From an uncultured Oscillospiraceae bacterium (GTDB taxonomy: Bacteria; Bacillota; Clostridia; Oscillospirales; Oscillospiraceae): a stretch of 64,000 nt of DNA. The stretch spans positions 18,607 through 82,606 of the forward strand of contig CALXDC010000006.1 in NCBI GenBank assembly GCA_944386975.1, in the 5' to 3' direction. Below the pieces are notes generated by a model. The model saw only the letters and a list, made by a program, of their open reading frames with translations. It was not told where the DNA came from and searched no databases. Made by a program: the position numbers and the translations under genes. Of this stretch, positions 8,262-16,809 are shown one piece after another; the stretch's first letter is position 1, and every line of letters starts with the position of its first letter.

Positions 8262-8300
8262 CCGCGCCGGGAACTTTTCTGGTTCCCGGCGCGGTTTTTT
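8262..8300. terminator. Bidirectional terminator between convergent genes
   Basis: CCGCGCCGGGAAC (8262-8274) pairs perfectly with GTTCCCGGCGCGG (8282-8294) and is followed by six T on the plus strand. The minus strand has GTGTTTT after the stem and may serve the leftward nitrogen cluster. Confidence 0.9.
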
Positions 8301-8304
8301 GCGT

Positions 8305-8904
8305 CTATTTCAATTCCGTCAGGTCCTCGCAGGCGGCCAGAATCTGCCGGGCCACCGTTGCGCGGGGCAGGCGCTGGTCCATAGACCGCTTCTCAATGTG
8401 GCGGTGGGCCTCCTCCTCCGACATGCCCCGGCGCTGGATCAGAGCCCACTTGGCCCGGTTCACCAGCCGGATCTCCTGGATCTTCTCCTCCACCGACTGC
8501 TGCCGCACCTCCATGCGCCGCAGCCGCTCCCGGAGGGCGCAGAGGGCCCGGATGCACTGGACAACCACCGCCGTGGAGGTGGGCTTGGGAGCGGGGACCA
8601 CCCCGAAGGGAGTCACCTGGGCCGCCACCGCGTCCAGGTCCTCGCTCTTCACAAACAGCAGCACCGCCGCGTCCCCCTGGCAGGCGTCCTCCGCCAGCCG
8701 CTGGCCGCTGTCGTCGGGGAGGGGGGCGTTGATAAAAATCAGGTCGTACTCCTGCTCCGTCATGGACCGCCGGGCCTCCCCGGCGCTGCGGGCCCGCTTC
8801 ACCGGGTAGAAATCCGTCACCGGCAGCAGGGCCGTCAGAGCCTCGGCCATCCGGTCCCCGGCGGAGACGATGAGCACCGCGTAGGTGCGCTCCTGAAACA
8901 CCAT
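8305..8904 (-). CDS. ANTAR-domain RNA-binding antiterminator (NitR/NasR-like response regulator)
   Basis: Regulator of 199 residues. The N-terminal 110 residues form a receiver-like domain (YAVLIVSAGDRMAEAL; YDLIFINAPLPDD) that lacks the full acidic pocket of a phosphorylated receiver. A coiled linker (RERLRRMEVRQQSVEEKIQEI) leads to a C-terminal ANTAR domain, with LVNRAKWALIQRRGMSEEEAHRHIEK and RLPRATVARQIL. ANTAR proteins bind paired RNA hairpins and prevent transcription termination. In Clostridia such proteins sit next to glutamine synthetase genes, as here. The leader of the divergent type III glutamine synthetase (13718-13763) contains a terminator that is the obvious candidate target. 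It is the last gene of the leftward cluster. Confidence 0.9.
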   Translation of the reverse strand: MVFQERTYAVLIVSAGDRMAEALTALLPVTDFYPVKRARSAGEARRSMTEQEYDLIFINAPLPDDSGQRLAEDACQGDAAVLLFVKSEDLDAVAAQVTPFGVVPAPKPTSTAVVVQCIRALCALRERLRRMEVRQQSVEEKIQEIRLVNRAKWALIQRRGMSEEEAHRHIEKRSMDQRLPRATVARQILAACEDLTELK

Positions 8905-8940
8905 GGGCCTTCCTCCTTCCTCACAGAGAGTCTCTTCCGC

Positions 8941-10146
8941 TCACCGGCAGTAGGCCGCCAGGAGGGAGGCGGGGAGGCAGGACCGGAGGAAGGGACTGGC
9001 CGCGGCGGCGGCCGCCGCCTCCTCCCGGGTGGCGGGCAGACGGGCAAAGCCCGCCAGAAGCTCCGGCGGGGCGTTATAGAGGTTGAAGTTGGCGGGGGCG
9101 GGGAGGTAGAGGCCCCGCTCCAGCCCGTCCAGCCCGGCATAGAGCAGCAGGGTGAAGGCCAGGTAGGGATTTGCCGCCGGGTCCGGGGACCGCAGCTCCG
9201 CCCGGCGGTAGGGGCCGCTGGCGGCGGGGATGCGGATGAGCTGGGACCGGTTCTCCGGGGACCAGGTGACGTACCCCGGGGCCTTCCGGGTGCCCAGCCG
9301 GTGGTAGGACTCCTCCCGGGGGTTGAGGAAGAGGGTCATATCCCGGACGTGGTCCAGCACACCGGCAATGACCCCCGGCAGGGGGTCCTCCTCCCCGCCG
9401 GTGACGGAGAGGTTGATGTGAAAGCCGCTGCCGGGCTGGTCCTTCAGGGGCTTGGGGGAGAAGTCCGCCCAGAGGCCGCTGCGCTGGGCCACCGCCTCCA
9501 CCACGTTGCGGAAGGTGACGGCGTTGTCGGCGGCGGTGAGGGGGTCGGAGTAGCGGAAGTCGATCTCGTTCTGCCCCGGGCCCTCCTCGTGGTGGGAGCT
9601 CTCAGGGCGGATGCCCATCTGCTCCAGGGTCAGGCAGATCTCCCGCCGCACGTTCTCCCCCCGGTCCAGAGGGGCCACGTCCATATACCCCGCCTCGTCC
9701 CAGGGAATCCGGGTGAGACGGCCCTCCTGGTCGGTGCGGAAGAGGTAAAACTCCAGCTCCGCCCCGAAGGCGAAGCGGTACCCCGCCGCCTCCGCCTGCT
9801 CCACCGCCCGGCGGAGAAGACGGCGGCAGTCCGCCTCAAAGGGGCGGCCGTCGGGGTGGAGCACGTCGCAGTACATCCGCACCACCGTGCCGTTCTCCGA
9901 CCGCCAGGGCAGGGAGGACAGGGTGGCCGGGTCCGGCCGCAGCACCAGATCCGACCATACCTCCCCGCCGAAGCCGGGGATGGCGGAGGCGTCGATGGCA
10001 ATGCCGGTGTCGAAGGCCCGGGGCAGCTCCCCGGGGAGGATGGACACATTTTTCTGGCGTCCGTACACGTCGCAGAAGGCCAGGCGGATGAACTGCACCC
10101 CCGCCTCCGCCACGTACTGGAGCACCTCGCCCGCAGTATATCCCAT
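8941..10146 (-). CDS. glnA: Glutamine synthetase, short type I form
   Basis: Makes glutamine from glutamate, ammonia and ATP. Metal and substrate motifs are visible: GAELEFYLF, SSHHEEGPGQNEIDF, GSGFHINLS, NRSQLIRIPAA and RRAELRSPDPAANPYLAF. It has 401 residues, about 40 fewer than ordinary GlnA. The loss includes much of the N-terminal beta-grasp part, since the protein begins almost directly at QFIRLAFCDVYGRQKNV. I therefore regard activity as probable but not certain; a role as a sensor is possible. AGGAGGG precedes ATG 10146. It lies 15 nt after the GXGXG gene and before the ANTAR regulator in one leftward operon. Confidence 0.88.
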   Translation of the reverse strand: MGYTAGEVLQYVAEAGVQFIRLAFCDVYGRQKNVSILPGELPRAFDTGIAIDASAIPGFGGEVWSDLVLRPDPATLSSLPWRSENGTVVRMYCDVLHPDGRPFEADCRRLLRRAVEQAEAAGYRFAFGAELEFYLFRTDQEGRLTRIPWDEAGYMDVAPLDRGENVRREICLTLEQMGIRPESSHHEEGPGQNEIDFRYSDPLTAADNAVTFRNVVEAVAQRSGLWADFSPKPLKDQPGSGFHINLSVTGGEEDPLPGVIAGVLDHVRDMTLFLNPREESYHRLGTRKAPGYVTWSPENRSQLIRIPAASGPYRRAELRSPDPAANPYLAFTLLLYAGLDGLERGLYLPAPANFNLYNAPPELLAGFARLPATREEAAAAAAASPFLRSCLPASLLAAYCR

Positions 10147-10161
10147 ACAAAATCCCTCCTC

Positions 10162-10884
10162 TCAGTTGGCCACGTACAGCTGGCGGTAGGGGTCGCTGCT
10201 GTCGGGGGTGATGCAGGTGAAGGGGCCCGCCAGAATTTCGGCGCAGTCGCCGCCGAAGAGACGGCAGTACTCCGCCACATAGGGGCGAATCTCCTCCAAA
10301 TCCTCCCCTCCCGCCTCCCGGGCGGTGACCTTGCCGGGGAAGCGCAGGTCCTTGCAGGGGGAGCGGAGGAACACCTTCCCCCCGTGCATCCCCGTGCAGG
10401 GGAAGTAGCCGGTGATGGGCTTGCCGTCGGTGTGGAGGCCCAGCACCAGGATGATTCCCCCGGCCTGGTACTCTCCCAGGAAGCTCCCCACCCGGCCGCC
10501 GATGACCAGCACCGGCAGCTTCTCCTCATAGGCCTTCATGTGGACCCCGGCCCGGTAGCCGGCGCTGTCCCGGACGTAGATGGCGCCGCCCCGCATGGCG
10601 TAACCGGCGGCGTCGCCGATGCTGCCGTGGACCACGATGGTCCCGGCGTCCATGGTGTCCCCCACCGCGTCCTGGGCGTTGCCGAAAACCTCGATGGAGG
10701 CCCCGCTGAGGTAGGCCCCCAAGGCGTTGCCGGGGATGCCCCGGACGGCGATATGGCCACGGTCCAGCCCCGCGCCGATAAACCGCTGGCCGAGACACTC
10801 CGTGATCTCGCAGTCCCCCCGGCCCCGGCGGACGGTCTCGTTGAGGGCGGCGGCCTCCAGGCCGGAGGCGTTGATATGCAGCAT
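10162..10884 (-). CDS. Glutamate synthase large-subunit C-terminal (GXGXG) domain protein
   Basis: Corresponds to the C-terminal beta-helix of GltB encoded alone, 240 residues. Repeated glycine turns are visible (GAYLSGASIEVFGNAQDAVG, TIVVHGSIGDAAGYAMRGG, IYVRDSAGYRAG). It is expected to act as the structural partner of the amidotransferase and FMN-domain proteins encoded just upstream. Splitting of GltB into stand-alone domains is known from archaea and many Clostridia. The gap to the preceding gene is 14 nt. The C-terminal 60 residues (EEIRPYVAEYCRLFGGD) are outside the beta-helix. Confidence 0.9.
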   Translation of the reverse strand: MLHINASGLEAAALNETVRRGRGDCEITECLGQRFIGAGLDRGHIAVRGIPGNALGAYLSGASIEVFGNAQDAVGDTMDAGTIVVHGSIGDAAGYAMRGGAIYVRDSAGYRAGVHMKAYEEKLPVLVIGGRVGSFLGEYQAGGIILVLGLHTDGKPITGYFPCTGMHGGKVFLRSPCKDLRFPGKVTAREAGGEDLEEIRPYVAEYCRLFGGDCAEILAGPFTCITPDSSDPYRQLYVAN

Positions 10885-10898
10885 ATGGTTCCCTCCCT

Positions 10899-12404
10899 TT
10901 AGTCTCCGGCGTGGCCCACGCCCAAAATGTCCAGCTCCTTCTGAGTAAGGCCCACGCCCCGCAGCATCAGCCGGTTGCCCCGGAGGGCCTCGATGGAGTT
11001 GATGCCCATGCTGCCCAGAAACTCCCGGATCTCGTGCTTCCAGGCGGTCATCAGGCGGATGAGCCGCTGGCTCCCCTCGTCAGGGTCCAGCCGCTTCACC
11101 AGCTCCGGCTGCTGGGTGGCGATGCCCCAGTTGCACCGGCCGCTCTGGCAGGTGCGGCAGAGGTGGCAGCCCATGGCGATCATGGCGGCGGTGGCCACGT
11201 AGCAGGCGTCAGCCCCCAGGGCCACCGCCTTCACCACGTCGGCGGCGTTGCGGATGCTGCCCCCCACGATGAGGGACACCTGATTGCGGATGCCCTCCTC
11301 CCGCAGCCGCTGGTCCACAGCGGCCAGGGCCAGCTCGATGGGGATGCCCACGTTGTCCCGTATGCGGGTGGGGGACGCCCCGGTGCCGCCCCGGAAGCCG
11401 TCGATGGCAATGATATCCGCCCCGCTGCGGGCAATGCCGCTGGCAATGGCGGAGATGTTGTGGACCGCCGCCACCTTCACGATCACCGGCAGGCGGTACT
11501 CCGTGGCCTCCTTCAGGGAGGACACCAGCTGCCGGAGGTCCTCAATGGAGTAGATGTCGTGGTGGGGGGCGGGGGAGATGGCGTCGCAGCCCTCGGGCAC
11601 CATCCGGGTCCGGGACACCTCTCCCACCAGCTTGTTCCCCGGCAGGTGACCGCCGATACCCGGCTTGGCCCCCTGACCCATCTTCACCTCGATGGCGGCC
11701 CCGGCCTCCAGATAGGCCTTGTGGACGCCGAAGCGGCCGGAGGCCACCTGGACGATGGTGTTGCGGCCGTAGCGGTAGAAGTTCTGGTGGAGGCCCCCCT
11801 CGCCGGTGTTGTAGTAGATCCCCAGGGCCTCCGCCGCCCGGGCCAGGCTCTCATGGGCGTTGTAGCTGATGGAGCCGTAGCTCATGGCGGAGAACAGCAC
11901 CGGCATGCTCAGCTCCAGCTGGGGCGGCAGGGTGCAGTCCAGGGTGCCGTCGGGATTGCGGCGGACGTGGTCCGGCTTCTTGCCTAAAAAGGTCCTGGTC
12001 TCCATGGGCTCCCGGAGGGGGTCGATGGGGGGATTGGTCACCTGGGAGGCGTTGAGGAGGAGCCGGTCCCAGTACACCGGCACATGGCCGGGGCTCCCCA
12101 TGGAGGACAGCAGCATGCCGCCGCTGCCCGCCTGCATGTAGATCTCCCGCACCGCCTGGGCGCTCCAGTTGCCGTTCTCCCGGAGGGTGCTGGGGTTCTT
12201 CACGATCTTGATGGCCCGGGTGGGGCACACCGCCACGCACCGCTGGCAGTTGACGCACCGGGCCTCGTCGCTGACCATCCGCTTGTGCTCGGCGTCGTAG
12301 CGGTGGACGCCGTTGGCGCACTGGCGCTCACAGAGGCGGCAGTTGTTGCAGCGCTCGGCGCTGCGGAGGATGTCGTACTCCGGATAGACGTATTGAATCC
12401 GCAT
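10899..12404 (-). CDS. Glutamate synthase FMN/central domain protein with N-terminal ferredoxin domain
   Basis: Catalytic synthase part of GltB as its own protein, 501 residues. The N-terminus carries two [4Fe-4S] motifs, CNNCRLCERQCANG and CVNCQRCVAVCP (residues about 19-63). The FMN-binding TIM barrel follows, with PVLFSAMSYGSIS, GEGGLHQNFYRYG, VEVK-like KMGQGAKPGIGGHLPG and IIAIDGFRGGTGASP. CHLCRTCQSGRCNWGIATQ near residue 410 is the 3Fe-4S cluster motif of glutamate synthases. The fused ferredoxin domain may deliver electrons directly, since no gltD-like NADPH subunit is nearby. Its ATG overlaps the stop of the amidotransferase gene by one base. Confidence 0.93.
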   Translation of the reverse strand: MRIQYVYPEYDILRSAERCNNCRLCERQCANGVHRYDAEHKRMVSDEARCVNCQRCVAVCPTRAIKIVKNPSTLRENGNWSAQAVREIYMQAGSGGMLLSSMGSPGHVPVYWDRLLLNASQVTNPPIDPLREPMETRTFLGKKPDHVRRNPDGTLDCTLPPQLELSMPVLFSAMSYGSISYNAHESLARAAEALGIYYNTGEGGLHQNFYRYGRNTIVQVASGRFGVHKAYLEAGAAIEVKMGQGAKPGIGGHLPGNKLVGEVSRTRMVPEGCDAISPAPHHDIYSIEDLRQLVSSLKEATEYRLPVIVKVAAVHNISAIASGIARSGADIIAIDGFRGGTGASPTRIRDNVGIPIELALAAVDQRLREEGIRNQVSLIVGGSIRNAADVVKAVALGADACYVATAAMIAMGCHLCRTCQSGRCNWGIATQQPELVKRLDPDEGSQRLIRLMTAWKHEIREFLGSMGINSIEALRGNRLMLRGVGLTQKELDILGVGHAGD

Positions 12405-13498
12405 CAGTAAGCCCCCTCTCTCACCCGGACAATCACCGGCTCGCCTCCGGCGGGGGCCCAGATGTGCTCCGCCTCCGGCTCCATGGCCCGGATGGCGGCC
12501 TCCTCGCTGGCGATGAACACCAGGTCGTTCTTCTCCCCTACCACCATGCTCCGCAGCTTCAGCCGGTCGTTGAGGGCCATGAGCCCCCCGGTGAAGCCCA
12601 GGACGATGGAGAATGGCCCCGTCAGAAGGAGACCGGAGAACATGGCCCGGAGATAGCTCAGCTGCCGCTTCTCCCGCTCCGGCTTGGTCCCGATGGTGCT
12701 CCAGAAGGGAGCGGCGATCACCGAGGCCAGCTCCTCCAAAGTGAGGCCCTGGCGGCGGAGGAGATAGTCGGCAATGTAGGCCATCACCTCCGTGTCCGTC
12801 TGGAGGGTGCAGGTGTAGCCGTACATCTCAATGAAGCGGCGGTTGGCGTCGTAGGAGGAGATCTCCCCGTTGTGGACCACCGTGTAGTCCAGAAGACCGA
12901 AGGGGTGGGCCCCGCCCCACCAGCCCGGGGTGTTGGTGGGATAGCGGCCGTGGGCCGTCCAGGCGTAGGCCTCATACTCCTCCAGGCGGTAGAACCGGCC
13001 CACGTCCTCGGGGTACCCGGCGGCCTTGAAAACCCCCATGTTCTTCCCGCTGGAGAAGACATAGCAGCCCTTCAGGGCCACGTTGATCTTCAGAACGCTC
13101 CGGGCCACGAAGGTGTCCTCGTCCACCTGCATATCCCGGAGGGCGGACTGAAGGGGGGCGGCAAAGTACCGCCAGATCAAAGGCTCGTCGGTGATCTCCG
13201 GAATCTTCCGCACGGGAATCTCCTCCGCCCACACCAGGTCGAACCGCTCCTTCAAAAAGGCCTCGCAGGTCTCCCGGCAGCTGTTGTCGTCAAAAAAGAT
13301 ATGGATGGCGAAAAACTCCCGGTAGTCGGGGTAGATGCCGTAGCCGGCAAAGCCGCCGCCCAGTCCGTTGGACCGCTCCCGCATGGGCACCATGCTGGCC
13401 ACGATCCCCTCGCCGCTCATGCAGCGTCCCTCCCGGGAGATCACAGCGGAGATGGCGCACCCGGAGGGAATCCGTACCTGACCCTCCAAAGGTCTCAT
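12404..13498 (-). CDS. Glutamate synthase class II glutamine amidotransferase domain protein
   Basis: N-terminal Ntn-hydrolase domain of GltB as a separate protein of 364 residues; it releases ammonia from glutamine. The catalytic Cys is expected at residue 14 (RIPSGCAISAV), after removal of a 13-residue propeptide. Other class II motifs are GRYPTNTPGWWGGAHPFG, VVHNGEISSYDANRRF and LQTDTEVMAY. It is the first gene of the leftward cluster. Together the three GltB pieces, two glutamine synthetases and the ANTAR gene make up a complete ammonia-assimilation locus. GGGTG precedes the ATG. Confidence 0.92.
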   Translation of the reverse strand: MRPLEGQVRIPSGCAISAVISREGRCMSGEGIVASMVPMRERSNGLGGGFAGYGIYPDYREFFAIHIFFDDNSCRETCEAFLKERFDLVWAEEIPVRKIPEITDEPLIWRYFAAPLQSALRDMQVDEDTFVARSVLKINVALKGCYVFSSGKNMGVFKAAGYPEDVGRFYRLEEYEAYAWTAHGRYPTNTPGWWGGAHPFGLLDYTVVHNGEISSYDANRRFIEMYGYTCTLQTDTEVMAYIADYLLRRQGLTLEELASVIAAPFWSTIGTKPEREKRQLSYLRAMFSGLLLTGPFSIVLGFTGGLMALNDRLKLRSMVVGEKNDLVFIASEEAAIRAMEPEAEHIWAPAGGEPVIVRVREGAY

Positions 13499-13563
13499 AT
13501 CGTCACACCCTTTCGGTAAAGAAAAAAAGGACGCTTACAAAAAAGGGCAGACCTCCCCTCTTT

Positions 13564-13616
13564 ATAAACATCCTTGTTTATGAAACCACGATACTATAAA
13601 GACAAATGTTTGTCAA
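13564..13616 (-). promoter_or_regulatory. Promoter of the glt/gln cluster with two dyads
   Basis: Minus strand: TTGACA (13611-13616), 17 nt, TATCGT (13588-13593). A dyad with arms GACAAA and TTTGTC (13601-13614) overlaps the -35 box, and a second with arms ATAAACA and TGTTTAT (13564-13581) lies just downstream of the expected start. Both look like repressor sites; the binding protein is unknown. A third small dyad, ATTTG-TG-CAAAT, lies at 13655-13666. Confidence 0.55.
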
Positions 13617-13672
13617 CGGAAAACTCCACAAAATACCGACCGATATCCCGCTGAATTTGTGCAAATCTGGCA

Positions 13673-13701
13673 TTGACGGGAGAAAAAGTTCCGTGTATTG
13701 T
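13673..13701 (+). promoter_or_regulatory. SigmaA-type promoter of the type III glutamine synthetase
   Basis: TTGACG (13673-13678), 17 nt, TATTGT (13696-13701). Transcription would begin near 13709 and read directly into the leader terminator. Confidence 0.65.
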
Positions 13702-13717
13702 ATTGTCATTGCAAGAC

Positions 13718-13763
13718 GACGGCGTCAGGGACCCTGGGTCCCGGCGTCGCCGTCCCTTTTTTT
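13718..13763 (+). terminator. Leader terminator (attenuator) before glnN, likely ANTAR target
   Basis: GACGGCG (13718-13724) pairs with CGCCGTC (13748-13754), and within it GGGACC (13728-13733) pairs with GGTCCC (13737-13742). Seven T follow at 13757-13763, only 31 nt before the glnN start codon and inside its own transcript. This arrangement implies control by readthrough. The link to the ANTAR protein is inferred from position. Confidence 0.8.
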
Positions 13764-13794
13764 ATGCTAAAATACGCAGAGAGGGTGAATAAAC

Positions 13795-15885
13795 ATGAAA
13801 ACTGTACCGGAGTATTTCGGCAGTATGGTATTTGACGACCGGGTGATGAAGGCCCGACTGCCCGAGGGGGTGTACCGCTCCCTGCGGCGGACCATGGACC
13901 AGGGGGAGCGGCTGGATTTGTCGGTGGCCAACGCGGTAGCGGAGGCCATGAAGGACTGGGCCGTGGAGCGGGGGGCCACCCACTTCACCCACTGGTTCCA
14001 GCCCATGACCGGCGTCACGGCGGAGAAGCACGACAGCTTCATCTCCCCCGCCCCCGACGGCCGGGTGATTCTGGAGTTCTCCGGCAAGGAGCTGATCCGG
14101 GGGGAGCCCGACGCCTCCTCCTTCCCCTCCGGCGGCCTGCGGGCCACCTTCGAGGCCCGGGGCTACACCGCCTGGGACCCCACCTCCTACGCCTTCATCA
14201 AGGACCGTACCCTCTGCATTCCCACCGCCTTCTGCTCCTACGGCGGGGAGGCCCTGGACAAGAAGACCCCCCTGCTCCGGTCCATGGAGGCCCTGAACCG
14301 CCAGGCCATGCGGGTGCTGCGGCTGCTGGGGGACACGGAGACCACCTGCGTCCGCACCTCCGTGGGGCCCGAGCAGGAGTATTTTCTCATCGACCGCGCC
14401 CTCTATGAGAAGCGGAAGGACCTCATCTACACCGGCCGCACCCTCTTCGGCGCCCGCCCCCCCAAGGGTCAGGAGCTGGACGACCACTACTTCGGCGCCA
14501 TCAAGCCCCGGGTGGCGGCCTACATGGCGGAGCTGAACGAGGAGCTGTGGAAGCTGGGCATTCTGGCCAAGACGGAGCACAACGAGGTGGCCCCGGCCCA
14601 GCACGAGCTGGCCCCCATCTACACCGCCACCAACATCGCCACGGACCACAACCAGCTGACCATGGAGATCATGCAGAAGGTGGCGGCAAAGCACGGCCTG
14701 GTGTGCCTCCTCCACGAGAAGCCCTTCGACGGGGTCAACGGCTCGGGGAAGCACAACAACTGGTCCATGGCCACCGATACCGGCGTGAACCTCCTCTCCC
14801 CGGGAGAGAAGCCCTTTGAGAACACCCGCTTCCTCCTCTTCCTCTCCGCGGTGATCCAGGCGGTGGACGACTACCAGGATCTGCTGCGGCTGTCGGTGGC
14901 CACCGCCGGCAACGACCACCGCCTGGGGGCCAACGAGGCGCCTCCCGCCGTGGTGTCCATCTTCCTGGGCGACGAGCTCACCGCCGTCCTTCAGGCCATC
15001 GAGCGGGGAGAGGATTACACCGCCGCCGCCGGGGCCGTCATGAAGCTGGGGGTCCACGCCCTGCCCCGGTTCCCCAAGGACTCCACCGACCGCAACCGTA
15101 CCTCCCCCTTCGCCTTCACCGGCAACAAGTTTGAATTCCGGATGCTGGGCTCCTCCAACTCCATCGCCTGCGCCAACATGATGCTCAACAGCGCCGTGGC
15201 GGAGTCCCTCCGCCAGTACGCCGACCGGCTGGAGGGGGCGGCGGACGCCGAGAACGAGGTACGGCAGATTCTCCGGGATGTCATCACCGCCCACAAGCGG
15301 ATCCTCTTCAACGGCAACGGCTACGACGCCGCCTGGCTGGAGGAGGCCGCGCGCCGGGGCCTCAGCAACTTGCCCACCACCCCCGACTGCATGCCGCGGC
15401 TTTTGGATGAGAAGAATGTGGAGATGCTGACCCGCCACAAGGTGTTCTCCCCGGCGGAGCTCCACAGCCGCTGTGACATCATGCTGGAGAACTACTGCAA
15501 GAGTGTGGAGATCGAGGCCGTCACCATGTCCGACATGGCCCGGAAGGAAATTCTCCCCGCGGTGGAGGCCTTTGCCGCCGCCACCGCCGAGGCAGCCGGG
15601 AAGAAGAAGGCCCTGGCCCCGGAGCTGACCCTGGGGTACGAGACGGGGCTGGTCCGCCGCCTCTCCGGTCTCACCGACCGGATGGCCGAGGCCGCCGACG
15701 CCCTGGACGCCGCCATGGCCGCCCTGCCCCAGGGGGATATCATCGCCCGGTCCGAGGCCGTCCGGGACGAGATTCTGCCCCGGATGGCGGACCTCCGGTC
15801 CGCCGCCGATCAGGCGGAGCTGGCCACCTCCCAGGAGCACTGGCCCTTCCCCACCTACGGCGATCTCCTCTTCAGCGTCCGCTGA
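13795..15885 (+). CDS. glnN: Glutamine synthetase type III
   Basis: Large glutamine synthetase of the GSIII class, 696 residues, the usual size. Diagnostic blocks include [21 protein letters not shown] near residue 62, [32 protein letters not shown] (metal-binding Glu), [34 protein letters not shown] and [13 protein letters not shown]. The start at 13795 follows GAGAGGGTG. It is divergent from the glt/gln cluster and carries a leader terminator. The locus therefore codes two unrelated-size glutamine synthetases, which may serve different nitrogen states. Confidence 0.96.
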   Translation: MKTVPEYFGSMVFDDRVMKARLPEGVYRSLRRTMDQGERLDLSVANAVAEAMKDWAVERGATHFTHWFQPMTGVTAEKHDSFISPAPDGRVILEFSGKELIRGEPDASSFPSGGLRATFEARGYTAWDPTSYAFIKDRTLCIPTAFCSYGGEALDKKTPLLRSMEALNRQAMRVLRLLGDTETTCVRTSVGPEQEYFLIDRALYEKRKDLIYTGRTLFGARPPKGQELDDHYFGAIKPRVAAYMAELNEELWKLGILAKTEHNEVAPAQHELAPIYTATNIATDHNQLTMEIMQKVAAKHGLVCLLHEKPFDGVNGSGKHNNWSMATDTGVNLLSPGEKPFENTRFLLFLSAVIQAVDDYQDLLRLSVATAGNDHRLGANEAPPAVVSIFLGDELTAVLQAIERGEDYTAAAGAVMKLGVHALPRFPKDSTDRNRTSPFAFTGNKFEFRMLGSSNSIACANMMLNSAVAESLRQYADRLEGAADAENEVRQILRDVITAHKRILFNGNGYDAAWLEEAARRGLSNLPTTPDCMPRLLDEKNVEMLTRHKVFSPAELHSRCDIMLENYCKSVEIEAVTMSDMARKEILPAVEAFAAATAEAAGKKKALAPELTLGYETGLVRRLSGLTDRMAEAADALDAAMAALPQGDIIARSEAVRDEILPRMADLRSAADQAELATSQEHWPFPTYGDLLFSVR

Positions 15886-15933
15886 AATCCTTCCGATCCC
15901 ACGCGCTCGGGGATTTTTCCCCGCCATTTCTCC

Positions 15934-16020
15934 GGGACGCTCCCCTCTCTCCCCTCCCTCCCTCCGGGGAGCGTCCCCCTGAAAAGAATCCATCCGCCGC
16001 CCGGGAAGACCTCCCGGGCG
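15934..16020 (+). promoter_or_regulatory. Two strong hairpins between glnN and purC
   Basis: GGGACGCTCCCC (15934-15945) pairs with GGGGAGCGTCCC (15966-15977) across a 20-nt pyrimidine loop. CGCCCGGGA (15998-16006) pairs with TCCCGGGCG (16012-16020). Neither has a T-run. They may be a weak terminator for glnN or a leader structure of purC; I do not recognise a purine riboswitch here. Confidence 0.55.
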
Positions 16021-16089
16021 CGCGCGGCGTCTGGATACCGCCGCCGACTCTGCAGATACTGCAACAAAACATAAAAGGAGGCTGCACCC

Positions 16090-16809
16090 ATGGACAAGCA
16101 GGTTCTGCTCTACGAGGGCAAAGCGAAAAAAGTCTACGCCACCGAGGACCCCGGGGCCCTCATCGTCGCCTACAAGGACGACGCCACCGCCTTCAACGGC
16201 CTGAAGAAAGGCTCCATTGCGGGCAAGGGCGTCATCAACAACCAGATGACCAACTACTTCATGACCCTTCTGGAGCGGGAGGGGGTCCCCACCCACTTTC
16301 TCCGGGAACTGAGCGAACGGGAGACCCTGGTCAAGCGGGTGACCATCGTCCCCCTGGAGGTCATCGTCCGCAACATCGCCGCCGGGTCCTTCTCCAAGCG
16401 CTACGGCGTGGAGGAGGGGGTGGTCTTTGACCGGCCCACCATCGAGTTTTCCTATAAAAATGACGAATTGGGGGATCCCCTCCTCAACACCAGCCACGCC
16501 CTGGCCCTCCATCTGGCCACCGAGGCGGAGATTGACACCATCCGCACCCTGTCCCTCCGGGTCAACGAGGTCCTCCGGACCTTCTGGGCCCAGTGCGGCG
16601 TGACCCTGGTGGACTTCAAGCTGGAGTTCGGCCGCCTGGGGGACGGGACCATCGTCCTGGCCGACGAGATCAGCCCCGACACCTGCCGCCTGTGGGACGC
16701 CGCCACGGGGAAGAAGCTGGACAAGGACCGGTTCCGCCGGGATCTCGGCGGCGTGGAGGACGCCTATGCCGAGGTGATGGGGCGGCTGAGGAACCACGAT
16801 GCCCGATAA
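16090..16809 (+). CDS. purC: Phosphoribosylaminoimidazole-succinocarboxamide synthase
   Basis: SAICAR synthetase of purine biosynthesis: joins aspartate to CAIR with ATP. The start [15 protein letters not shown] is the family signature. Other conserved blocks are [41 protein letters not shown] and [14 protein letters not shown]. The length of 239 residues is standard. AAAGGAGG lies before the ATG. The stop lies 11 nt inside the purF reading frame, so the two are coupled. Confidence 0.97.
   Translation: MDKQVLLYEGKAKKVYATEDPGALIVAYKDDATAFNGLKKGSIAGKGVINNQMTNYFMTLLEREGVPTHFLRELSERETLVKRVTIVPLEVIVRNIAAGSFSKRYGVEEGVVFDRPTIEFSYKNDELGDPLLNTSHALALHLATEAEIDTIRTLSLRVNEVLRTFWAQCGVTLVDFKLEFGRLGDGTIVLADEISPDTCRLWDAATGKKLDKDRFRRDLGGVEDAYAEVMGRLRNHDAR

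Noticed and set aside
8299-10902. 867-residue plus-strand frame across the ANTAR, glnA and GXGXG genes
   Set aside because: It is antisense to three conserved genes and has no recognisable domain.
15886-16089. Purine riboswitch before purC
   Set aside because: No three-way junction with the conserved TATA/loop sequences could be found; only two GC-rich hairpins.
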